From the NCBI RefSeq assembly GCF_000621605.1, contig NZ_JHXX01000006.1, positions 160,009-224,008 of the forward strand: a stretch of DNA of 64,000 bases, read 5' to 3'. Shown in pieces: positions 1 through 7,076 of the stretch (position 1 is the first letter of the stretch; every line of letters begins with the position of its first letter). The translations under genes were made by a program, and so were the position numbers. The DNA comes from Butyrivibrio sp. MC2021. GTDB taxonomy: Bacteria > Bacillota > Clostridia > Lachnospirales > Lachnospiraceae. Below the pieces are notes generated by a model. That model was not told where the DNA came from, ran no database searches, and saw only the letters and a list, made by a program, of their open reading frames with translations.

Positions 1-2177
1 AAGCCACTGAACTCATTGTGATAAGACCTTACGAAATCTGCCTTGCTGGCACCCTTATTCTTTTCAAAAAATTCTTTTTCCGGAAGTCTTACCCTGAACT
101 CCTGGAAATCCTCTTCCCTTATGCCCATGCCCACATCATGAAGGTAACAGCCCACCAGAAGAATAAATATCTCGTCTGCATTCAGCTCATTTATCCGCTC
201 TTTTCCTATAAGTCTGTTACAGGAGTCAATGACCGTCATACTGTGAAGCTCGGAGTGGTCCGTAAATCCCGGGAAAAGAAGCAGATAGTTCGACAGTATT
301 TTCTCAGTTGTAAAAACAGTATTTCTGAATTTGGTATGAAGCTCCGGGCTAAGCTCCCGCAATCTCTTTTCCAAAAGATAATCTGTTTCTTTGTTCTCAA
401 GAAGATTCTTGTCATCTATGGTAATGGTCAGGACATTCATTCCCAGCATGTTCTGGTAATTAACCTCATCCGCAATGTCATAAACCATCCTGATTCCCAT
501 ATTACCAAGGTTATCTTCTCCCGAGGTCAGATACGCCATGTCCTTTGGATCAAAGGGCTGGCAGTCATCCTTGATCCTGAGAATTACTTTCTCATCCTTA
601 AAAACTGAAAGTGCATTCAGGGAATGTTTTTTCTTATCGGCTTTAAAGCCGTGTTCAATGATATATGTTGAGATCTCTTCAAGACAAAGAGCTGAAAAAT
701 AGGCAGTTTTTTTGCCCATGGAATGCTCAGCGCAGAAGTTCTGGATCTTCTCTGAGGCAGCTGATGCGTCACTGATATCAGAAATAGGAACATCGATAAG
801 GTCTCCCTCCGCCACACCGAAAGACGGTCTGAGGAACATGACCTCGTCAACATTTCTCGGAAGCCTCTTCCAAAAGATAATGTTGTAGAGCGGGACCGTA
901 AGTATGGTCAGTACAATTCCGATCGGATTGGCAAGCCAGACACCCATGGCTCCCATGATGGGAGCGAGAATAATCGACGGAATGACCATGGAAAAAAAGC
1001 CATCGAACACCGATTGGATATTTACAAATGTTACATGACCGGTGGCCTGAAGGTAATTTGTGAAGATCTGGCATATCAGGATCAGCGGTATGCATGCGGA
1101 ATAGATCATAAGAAGCTGATAGGCCAGCTTATACACGTTTGAAGTATTGTCCGGGAAAAAAATGGATGTCACAAAAGGAGCTATGAGCAATATAAATATG
1201 GTAAACACCACCGACATGAGAAGCCCTTTGGTAAAGACCAGCTTCAGAGTCTTCTTCATGGAGTGCTTATCTTCCTCACCCACAAAAACACTGGTCAGCA
1301 TGCGGACAACAGATCCGTTTCCCAGGCAATATGCAATAAGGAAACCGCAGATCATATTAAAGGATGACATGGCTGAAAGGCCGTCATTTCCTGAATATTT
1401 AAGAAGAATTCTGTTGAGGACCATGCCCCTTAGGGCTATACAGAATACAAGCAGGGCTCCGGGAATACCGATTTTTATAAGGCGGCCCAGATCCCTCCAC
1501 AATATCTTTTTGAAGCCATAATGAAGCTGACATTTTTTAGAAAAATAATAGGGAGCAAGTATAATAAAATAGGTCAGATTACTGAAAGAAGTCGCAAGGG
1601 CAAGGCCCCAAATGCCCATATGCAGAACCCCTACCAGCACAATATCCAATGCGACGTTGGAAATGATCATACCTGCAACACCTATATATCCTCTGGTGCT
1701 CTGCCTCTCCATCTGAAGGAAAGAAGCTATCTGCTGAGCAAGGAGCATAGGTATGATACCGATGGCATATCCGACAATATACTGGACAAGTTTAGCCTTC
1801 AGCTCGTCACTGGATCCCAGCATAACTGCTATTGGTCCCGGGACCAGAAGGCTGCAGGCAGTAAGAATAACTCCAACAATGAATGTCACCGTCAGATTCA
1901 GAGAAAAGATACCTTCAGTTTTGTGGATTTCACCTTTTCCCATGTACCTTCCGCACAGAACAGTGGTACCGCCGAGAAGTACCGAGCCCGCAGCGGTCAT
2001 GATATTGACCATGGAGTAGTAAAGACCGATAACTCCAACCGCGGTGGAATCTATGTATCGTCCCGCCATTGTTCCGTCAACTATGGTGTTGATGGAGCCC
2101 ATGGCAAAAATAAGTATCTGTACCGGTAGTATTGAAAAAAACAATCTTGATAACAGCTTATCTGAAGATTTATTCAT
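1..2177 (-). CDS. MATE family transporter fused to an RsbW-like ATPase domain and an HD domain (partial, C-terminus off the window)
   Basis: The frame starts at ATG 2177 and stays open to base 1, so at least 725 residues are present and no stop is seen. Residues 1 to about 440 form a multi-span membrane domain of the MATE type (Na+ or H+ coupled drug/metabolite export): NTIVDGTMAGRYI and the glycine-rich SVLLGGTTVLCGRYMGKG are typical. Residues about 455-600 resemble anti-sigma-factor Ser/Thr kinases of the RsbW/HATPase_c fold (LEEISTYIIEHGF, RIKDDCQPFDP, NLGNMGIRMV), but the Mg-binding Asn of the N box is Thr and the first glycine after the Asp is Cys, so ATPase activity is uncertain. Residues about 640-725 carry HD-domain signatures (TDHSELHS, then CYLHDVGMGI, then RSYHNEFSG). 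The order transporter-ATPase-HD suggests transport coupled to signalling, which is inference. Confidence 0.85.
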   Translation of the reverse strand, partial: MNKSSDKLLSRLFFSILPVQILIFAMGSINTIVDGTMAGRYIDSTAVGVIGLYYSMVNIMTAAGSVLLGGTTVLCGRYMGKGEIHKTEGIFSLNLTVTFIVGVILTACSLLVPGPIAVMLGSSDELKAKLVQYIVGYAIGIIPMLLAQQIASFLQMERQSTRGYIGVAGMIISNVALDIVLVGVLHMGIWGLALATSFSNLTYFIILAPYYFSKKCQLHYGFKKILWRDLGRLIKIGIPGALLVFCIALRGMVLNRILLKYSGNDGLSAMSSFNMICGFLIAYCLGNGSVVRMLTSVFVGEEDKHSMKKTLKLVFTKGLLMSVVFTIFILLIAPFVTSIFFPDNTSNVYKLAYQLLMIYSACIPLILICQIFTNYLQATGHVTFVNIQSVFDGFFSMVIPSIILAPIMGAMGVWLANPIGIVLTILTVPLYNIIFWKRLPRNVDEVMFLRPSFGVAEGDLIDVPISDISDASAASEKIQNFCAEHSMGKKTAYFSALCLEEISTYIIEHGFKADKKKHSLNALSVFKDEKVILRIKDDCQPFDPKDMAYLTSGEDNLGNMGIRMVYDIADEVNYQNMLGMNVLTITIDDKNLLENKETDYLLEKRLRELSPELHTKFRNTVFTTEKILSNYLLLFPGFTDHSELHSMTVIDSCNRLIGKERINELNADEIFILLVGCYLHDVGMGIREEDFQEFRVRLPEKEFFEKNKGASKADFVRSYHNEFSG

Positions 2178-2300
2178 CGTGATCCCTCATAAATATCTAG
2201 CCATCTTTCAATCATGCATACACATTATATAAAACAATTATACACCATATTACGAACTTGCAGTCTGTTCTTTACGCATGCAAACTGACCAATTTCAATG

Positions 2301-2338
2301 CAAAAAAAGAGAGCAATCACACAGGATTGCCCTCTTTC
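2301..2338 (-). terminator. Intrinsic terminator of the perR-rubrerythrin unit
   Basis: Read on the minus strand, GAGGGCAATC and GATTGCTCTC form a stem over a short loop and are followed by seven T. It lies about 25 bp after the rubrerythrin stop. Confidence 0.85.
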
Positions 2339-2363
2339 AAAAATTCAGTATATATATTTCTGA

Positions 2364-2903
2364 TTAACCGAAATATCTCTTAAGGAGACCAGCGAAAGCC
2401 TTGCCGTGTCTAGCCTCGTCTCTGGCCATCTCATGAACCGTGTCGTGGATAGCATCAAGATCAAGCTTCTTAGCTCTCTTGGCAAGATCTGTCTTTCCAT
2501 TGGTTGCGCCGTTCTCAGCGTCAACTCTCATCTGAAGGTTCTTCTTGGTGGAATCTGTAAGAACTTCTCCCAGAAGCTCAGCAAACTTTGCTGCGTGCTC
2601 AGCCTCTTCCCAGGCTGCCTTAGCATAATAGTCACCAATCTCGGGATATCCCTCACGATAAGCCTGGCGGCTCATTGCAAGATACATACCAACCTCTGAA
2701 CACTCTCCGGTAAAGTTGGAGCGAAGGTCCTCGATAATATCATCAGGAGCGCCCTTAGCTACACCAACAACGTGCTCAGCAGCCCATACAAGGTCATCTG
2801 CCTGCTTGGTAAACTTCTCAGCCGGTGCCTTACATACAGGACAAGCCTCCGGAGGAGTGTCGCCTTCATGAACGTAACCACATACCTGACATACCCATTT
2901 CAT
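2364..2903 (-). CDS. Reverse rubrerythrin (N-terminal rubredoxin, C-terminal ferritin-like domain)
   Basis: This 179-residue protein reduces hydrogen peroxide in anaerobes, using electrons passed from NAD(P)H oxidoreductases. The N-terminus is a rubredoxin knuckle pair ([10 protein letters not shown], then CPVC, residues about 4-24). A four-helix diiron domain follows with the expected Glu and His ligands ([11 protein letters not shown] and [11 protein letters not shown]). The rubredoxin-first order defines the reverse type. The start at 2903 was chosen because it begins directly at the rubredoxin domain and has an AAAGGAG site 8-9 bases upstream; an upstream ATG at 2993 would overlap the perR gene. 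It is directly downstream of the PerR-type gene and probably cotranscribed with it. Confidence 0.93.
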   Translation of the reverse strand: MKWVCQVCGYVHEGDTPPEACPVCKAPAEKFTKQADDLVWAAEHVVGVAKGAPDDIIEDLRSNFTGECSEVGMYLAMSRQAYREGYPEIGDYYAKAAWEEAEHAAKFAELLGEVLTDSTKKNLQMRVDAENGATNGKTDLAKRAKKLDLDAIHDTVHEMARDEARHGKAFAGLLKRYFG

Positions 2904-2965
2904 AGTAGAAATCTCCTTTCTCGCGCTCTGCGCAAAGTGCAATTGTTTGCACATGATGTTTGAAT

Positions 2966-3364
2966 TTATAATTGCGGATTCTGTAAAAGGCAATCCTCGC
3001 AGGTGCCGTAGAAATAGATTTTGTGCCCATCTATCTTTCCGGGAAAAGACTTGGAGGCGATCTCATCAATTTTGCCGTTGATATCGTCCATCTCGATGTC
3101 CGCCACTTTTTTGCAGCAGTTGCAGACAAAGTGGTTGTGATTTCTGACATCATAGTCAAAATGCTCATATCCGTCCCCAACCCTGAATCTTGCGATCTCT
3201 CCGATGTCGGATAAAAGCACCAGATTCCGGTAAACCGTGCCAAGGCTGATCTTGGGGTAAATCTCCCGGATATTGTTGTAGACTACCTCTGCCGTAGGAT
3301 GGTCTTTCCTGCCCTGCAGGAAATCTTTGATCATAGCTCTCTGTTTGCTGTATTTAAGCGCCAT
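2966..3364 (-). CDS. perR: Fur-family peroxide-responsive repressor (PerR type)
   Basis: The 132-residue protein has an N-terminal winged helix (residues about 5-75, with [11 protein letters not shown] and [18 protein letters not shown]) and a C-terminal metal-binding and dimer domain. Two CxxC pairs (CNCC and CEDC) supply the structural zinc site, and [12 protein letters not shown] carries His/Asp ligands of the regulatory metal site. Gene order with rubrerythrin 62 bp downstream supports the PerR assignment over Fur or Zur, because PerR commonly controls rubrerythrins in Clostridia. The length is a little short of the usual 140-145 residues. No clear PerR box was identified in the AT-rich leader (3365-3516). 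Confidence 0.85.
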   Translation of the reverse strand: MALKYSKQRAMIKDFLQGRKDHPTAEVVYNNIREIYPKISLGTVYRNLVLLSDIGEIARFRVGDGYEHFDYDVRNHNHFVCNCCKKVADIEMDDINGKIDEIASKSFPGKIDGHKIYFYGTCEDCLLQNPQL

Positions 3365-3573
3365 GTAACCTCCTGCTATTGCGAATTAAAAAATTGACCC
3401 TTTCTCAAAATCAGTAATCATTCCTAATATCAAATATAACACAAATATCCATCTTTGTCTTCAGTTTATAAAAGTTTTAGAATATCTTATGAAAAGTTTG
3501 TAATTTTATTTCGTTTATGAATGAAATATTGATATATACTTATGATATAGGGTTTCAAATAATGGAGGTTATT

Positions 3574-4440
3574 ATGAACATTGTCAGTGAAAAGATCAAA
3601 AGTTGTTATAACTCATTGCCCAGTTCCGAGAGACTGGTGGCAGACTATGTTTTGGAGAGGAAGGATGATCTTTTCCAATATCCCATAAAAGAGCTGGCGA
3701 GGCTCTCCGGCACAACCCAGGCGGCCTGGACAAGATTTGCGCAGGCCATAGGTTATAACGGACTTAAGGATCTGAAGAACGCCTACTATGCAGAGGCCAA
3801 CACCTCACTGGCTCAGGCGGACAAGGGTCCCAAGATTTCCTTCAAGGACGTAAATGAATATACCTCGCTTCAGTCAATTGCAGATAATATCTGTGCTACC
3901 AGCGTTCAGGCGGTGCAGACCACATACAGACTTTTTGACGCGGGAACTTTTTCCGATGCGGTAACAAAGATCGTGGGAGCCAAGCAGATCCAGGTATTTG
4001 GTGTAGGTACGGCGGGAGTTGCAGCCTACGACCTGTATTGCAAACTTCTGAGAATTCATTATAATGTTGTATTTAACCAGGATCATCATATGAATCTCAT
4101 GACTATTTCCCAGATCTGCTCTGATGATGTGGCGATTTTCTTTAGCGACAACGCCAAGAATGCAGAGATCATGGCACTTTTCAAGATTGCAAAAGAGAGA
4201 GGTGCCGGCACTATTGCCATTACCAAGTTGGGAAATAATCCCCTTACCACAGGCTGCGATCAGGTTCTTTTTGCCACATCGCCCGAGATTGATAAAAAGA
4301 GCGGAATCACCAGTTCAAGATTTGCGCAGCTCTTCCTTGTGGATACGCTTTACACAGCCATCGCCAACAGGGATTACGAGAATATCAAAGGGTATCTCCG
4401 CGATTCATATGAAGTTTTCCATGAGTCCAATAAAGATTAA
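3574..4440 (+). CDS. RpiR/MurR family transcriptional regulator
   Basis: This 288-residue protein has an N-terminal RpiR helix-turn-helix (residues 1-78: LPSSERLVADYVL, IKELARLSGTTQAAWTRFAQAIGYNGLKDL) and a C-terminal SIS sugar-phosphate-binding domain (about 105-245). Such proteins respond to phosphorylated sugars or amino sugars. The ATG at 3574 follows a TGGAGG site 7 bases upstream; an earlier ATG at 3517 has no such site and adds an uncharacteristic 19 residues. It ends 14 bp before luxS, so the two may share a transcript. Its ligand cannot be told from sequence. Confidence 0.88.
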   Translation: MNIVSEKIKSCYNSLPSSERLVADYVLERKDDLFQYPIKELARLSGTTQAAWTRFAQAIGYNGLKDLKNAYYAEANTSLAQADKGPKISFKDVNEYTSLQSIADNICATSVQAVQTTYRLFDAGTFSDAVTKIVGAKQIQVFGVGTAGVAAYDLYCKLLRIHYNVVFNQDHHMNLMTISQICSDDVAIFFSDNAKNAEIMALFKIAKERGAGTIAITKLGNNPLTTGCDQVLFATSPEIDKKSGITSSRFAQLFLVDTLYTAIANRDYENIKGYLRDSYEVFHESNKD

Positions 4441-4454
4441 AGGAAGAGAACATA

Positions 4455-4934
4455 ATGGAAAAAATAGCAAGCTTTACAGTGAATCACTTAGACCTTGAAC
4501 CGGGCATTTATGTATCAAGAAAAGACAAAGTGGGAGCAGAGACCATCACAACCTTTGACCTTAGAATGACAGCTCCCAACAAGGAACCCGTCATGAATAC
4601 CGCAGAGGTACATACAATGGAGCACCTTGGCGCTACTTTCCTCAGAAACGATGAGGAGTACAAGGATAGAACCATTTACTTTGGACCTATGGGCTGCAGG
4701 ACCGGCTTCTATGTAGTTCTTGCAGGAGACCTTGATTCCAGGGACATCGTACCTCTTATCACAAGAATGTATGAGTTTATCAGGGACTTTAAGGGAGAGG
4801 TTCCCGGAGCAAGCCCCAGAGACTGTGGCAATTATCTTGATATGAACTTGGGAATGGCCAATTTCCTGGCAAAAAGGTATCTGGACAACACTCTCTACAA
4901 CATAGATGATAAGCATCTTGTCTATCCGGAATAA
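4455..4934 (+). CDS. luxS: S-ribosylhomocysteine lyase LuxS
   Basis: The enzyme cleaves S-ribosylhomocysteine to homocysteine and the autoinducer-2 precursor DPD in the activated methyl cycle. The 159-residue length is standard. The metal site is intact: HTMEH (His53, His57) and Cys124 in SPRDCGNY. The catalytic Cys81 sits in GCRTGF. It precedes mtnN, which makes its substrate, with only one terminator and one repeat element in between. A GGAAGAG site precedes the ATG. Confidence 0.97.
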   Translation: MEKIASFTVNHLDLEPGIYVSRKDKVGAETITTFDLRMTAPNKEPVMNTAEVHTMEHLGATFLRNDEEYKDRTIYFGPMGCRTGFYVVLAGDLDSRDIVPLITRMYEFIRDFKGEVPGASPRDCGNYLDMNLGMANFLAKRYLDNTLYNIDDKHLVYPE

Positions 4935-4948
4935 TAAAAGGACCGATA

Positions 4949-5093
4949 GTTACTGTTCAGAGGTAGCAGGAAGCGCAACGCCGCTGACTGCGTAAGAATA
5001 TGATTCAGGAGTGAGCGCATTCTTCGCCGCAGGCGAATTGGAATGAATGCGCGAATTCGTTACTGGAGCGAGCTGTGGCGAGTGAACAGTAAC
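4949..5093 (+). repeat. Structured intergenic element, copy 1 (three-way-junction RNA-like)
   Basis: This 145-bp stretch is closed by an 11-bp perfect inverted repeat, GTTACTGTTCA at 4949-4959 and TGAACAGTAAC at 5083-5093. Inside lie an AGCG/CGCT helix, a stem GCGCATTC/GAATGCGC (5015-5056) with an inner TTCGCC/GGCGAA hairpin, and a second GTTACTG at 5059 that could compete for the closing strand. A 25-bp segment near 4991-5015 (core GAATATGATTCAGGAGTGAG) is nearly identical in copy 2 at 6331-6473. Nothing coding is seen. Known families were not recognised. Confidence 0.7.
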
Positions 5094-5112
5094 GATCGAT
5101 ATGACAGATTAA

Positions 5113-5148
5113 GGGAAGTTCCTTGGAATATGAGGAGCTTCCCTTTTT
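5113..5148 (+). terminator. Intrinsic terminator downstream of luxS
   Basis: GGGAAGTTCC (5113-5122) pairs with GGAGCTTCCC (5134-5143) and is followed by TTTTT. It separates luxS and the structured element from mtnN. Confidence 0.75.
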
Positions 5149-5217
5149 AGATGTGTTTACATGCATTATAATAAATATGCGGTTTAATTTTATCATTAAG
5201 AATAAAGGAGAAAACCC

Positions 5218-5913
5218 ATGAAAATTGGAATTATCGGAGCCATGGAAGTTGAGGTAGAGACCCTCAAGAAGAACATGGAGATAAAAAATATCGTTAAGAA
5301 GGCCTCTATGGAGTTCTTTGAGGGAACCATCGGAGGCACAGAGGCAGTTGTTGTACGAAGCGGAATCTGTAAGGTGAATGCGGGAATCTGTGTGCAGATC
5401 CTGGTGGATACCTTCGGTGTGACCCATGTTATAAACACCGGGGCAGCAGGCTCGCTGGATGCAAGGATCAATATCGGAGACATCGTGCTCTCCACAGATG
5501 CGGTTTATCATGATGTGGACGCTACAATTTTCGGATATAAAAAGGGAGAGGTTCCCCAGCTGGGAGTGGCTTCTTTCGAGGCAGACAAGACTTTGAGAGA
5601 GAAGGCTGCGGCTGCCATCAAGGTTGCGGCGCCGGATCTTGGGATCTTTGAGGGAAGAGTCTGCAGCGGTGACCAGTTCATCTGCGACAAGGCAGTTAAG
5701 GACACCATCATAGCTGATTTTGGCGGAATGTGCTGCGAGATGGAAGGCACAGGAATCGCTCAGGCATGCTTTTTGAACAACATTCCTTTCCTCATCATCC
5801 GCGCCATCTCCGACAAGGCAGACGGCAGCGATGTTGTGGACTATCCTGTGTTTGAAGCAAAGGCTGCGAAAGACTGCGCGGCAGCGACGCTGGAACTGCT
5901 TAAGAGTTTATGA
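5218..5913 (+). CDS. mtnN: 5'-methylthioadenosine/S-adenosylhomocysteine nucleosidase
   Basis: The enzyme hydrolyses methylthioadenosine and S-adenosylhomocysteine, giving adenine plus methylthioribose or S-ribosylhomocysteine, the LuxS substrate. The 231 residues cover the whole PNP/UDP phosphorylase fold. Visible family motifs are MKIGIIGAMEVEV at the start with the proton-donating Glu, NTGAAGSLD, CCEMEGTGIAQACF (ribose binding) and RAISDKADG with the catalytic Asp. The ATG follows AAAGGAG. Its position next to luxS completes the recycling of S-adenosylmethionine by-products. Confidence 0.96.
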   Translation: MKIGIIGAMEVEVETLKKNMEIKNIVKKASMEFFEGTIGGTEAVVVRSGICKVNAGICVQILVDTFGVTHVINTGAAGSLDARINIGDIVLSTDAVYHDVDATIFGYKKGEVPQLGVASFEADKTLREKAAAAIKVAAPDLGIFEGRVCSGDQFICDKAVKDTIIADFGGMCCEMEGTGIAQACFLNNIPFLIIRAISDKADGSDVVDYPVFEAKAAKDCAAATLELLKSL

Positions 5914-6330
5914 AATTGCACACAATCTAACCAAATTGACACCCGGGAAACGATGATGTTTACTGGCTTTAGCACAGAGTGGGGTCAGACCCCAATTATG
6001 CATTTTTGTGGCTACCCGAAGGTGCTAGTACCTAGGAGGACGTTCTTGGGGATGGCCCTTCGAGAAGGGCTATCCCCGCCACTTGGGCATCCCCTGGTCC
6101 TAAGCTTTATTTCGGGCGCTGCCCGAACCCGTCCTCGCCGGAAGGCAGGAGGGCCGGCATAAAGAAGCCGTCCCCCGCCTGGCAAGGATGATCCGTGTCA
6201 CTTAATCAAGGGCTTTCGCGGCATAAATCCTCGCGGAAGTCTATTTTTGTGGCTACCCGGACGGGGGCTGCCGCTGCGGTTTATTCCACGGTCCCTTGAC
6301 TAAGCTCCCGCTCCGGGAAGTAGTTCAATA
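5914..6330. other. Gene-free GC-rich region with many hairpins
   Basis: No credible gene is present; the one open frame at 5953-6162 has no coding character. The region starts with the perfect palindrome TGGGGTC-A-GACCCCA (5980-5994). ATTTTTGTGGCTACCCG occurs twice in direct orientation (6002-6018 and 6243-6259). Several local hairpins are clear, for example GGGGATGGCCCTT/AAGGGCTATCCCC near 6051-6080 and CTTTCGCGG/CTCGCGGAAG near 6212-6240. This could be a structured non-coding RNA or a cluster of small mobile palindromes. Confidence 0.5.
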
Positions 6331-6473
6331 GTTACTATTCATAGTAGAATCACGCACTAGCTGCGTGATTCGTGAGAATATGATACAAGAGTGAGGGGCG
6401 ATCTTTTGCGAAGCAAAACTTTAATATCGCCCCGAATGTTACTATGAGCAGTCGTAAGACTGTGAATAGTAAC
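6331..6473 (+). repeat. Structured intergenic element, copy 2 (three-way-junction RNA-like)
   Basis: This 143-bp copy has the same layout as the element at 4949-5093. The closing stem is GTTACTATTCA (6331-6341) with TGAATAGTAAC (6463-6473), so one G-C pair of copy 1 is an A-T pair here. The other stems also keep pairing while changing sequence: GAATCACGCA/TGCGTGATTC, GGGGCGAT/ATCGCCCC enclosing TTTTGC/GCAAAA, and CAGTC/GACTG. The unpaired stretch GAATATGATACAAGAGTGAG is conserved. Such compensatory change favours a functional RNA or a mobile hairpin element. Confidence 0.7.
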
Positions 6474-6511
6474 ATTCAATATGGCTTCATTTGGAGTGGC
6501 TAAAACAGCGG

Positions 6512-6700
6512 AATAGGATAAGACTCTACAGTTTCAATTGTTTTATCCTATATTTTTTCTTGAAAAATAGGATAAGATTCTACAATATAAAGCATTTTAT
6601 CCTATTAAATTACAAAAAATACCTTCAATCAATAATATATTACTGTTATACCGATAAAATGTAGGATAAGACCAGCATTTTCCCGTGGTCTTATCCTATT
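6512..6700. repeat. Three successive TAGGATAA/TTATCCTA palindromes
   Basis: Three inverted repeats with the same arms follow one another: 6512-6551, 6567-6606 and 6662-6700. Each begins with TAGGATAAGA and ends with TTATCCTA, while the loops differ in sequence (roughly 13-24 bases). The third has longer arms (TAGGATAAGACC/GGTCTTATCCTA). The region is AT-rich and no gene lies within 370 bp downstream. Function is unknown. Confidence 0.6.
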
Positions 6701-6845
6701 TATGCGGGGGCAGGCCCTTTCTTTACTGTGACTAGCAAGCAGTCTGCGCGGCAGCTCATTCAAAAAATATACTTGCCCAACGAAACCTGCGGGAAGCCTG
6801 TTGTGTAAAGCAAGCATTCTCAACATATACGTTTCCAACGCGCAG
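6701..6845. other. Non-coding stretch without recognised features
   Basis: Between the palindromes and the long inverted repeat downstream of pgi nothing convincing is seen. The minus-strand open frame 6629-6838 has no ribosome binding site and spans the palindromes, so it is not treated as a gene. Confidence 0.4.
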
Positions 6846-7063
6846 AAGATAGAGGAGATCGGGGGCGCTGCGGCGTAATGGAAATTTGTGAGTCATTCGT
6901 ACTGTGACTATGATTTATGCACATAAAAAAACCGTGTTGCAAAGCTGCTCTGAACAACGTGAAAGCTTTGTGACACGGCTTTTTTTATGTGCTGATAAAT
7001 CAAGGAGTCGGCGAAGCGAACAAATCTTTATTTCGTCGTAGCGCCCACGGCCTTCTCTATCTT
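6846..7063. repeat. Long imperfect palindrome containing a bidirectional terminator
   Basis: The outer arms AAGATAGAG (6846-6854) and CTCTATCTT (7055-7063), plus GGGGGCGCTGCGG against GTAGCGCCCACGG, enclose a strong hairpin with arms near 6919-6945 and 6965-6992 (GCACATAAAAAAACCGTGT on one side, ACACGGCTTTTTTTATGTGC on the other). The A/T runs give a U-tract on both strands, so it should terminate pgi transcription (minus strand) and anything coming from the left. Confidence 0.7.
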
Positions 7064-7076
7064 TGTCCGATCAAAA

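Noticed and set aside
5953..6162. 69-residue open frame on the plus strand
   Set aside because: It crosses several hairpins, has no ribosome binding site and has the composition of random GC-rich DNA.
6512..6700. CRISPR array
   Set aside because: There are only three units, the repeats are palindromic half-sites with unequal spacing, and there are no spacers of constant size or cas genes.
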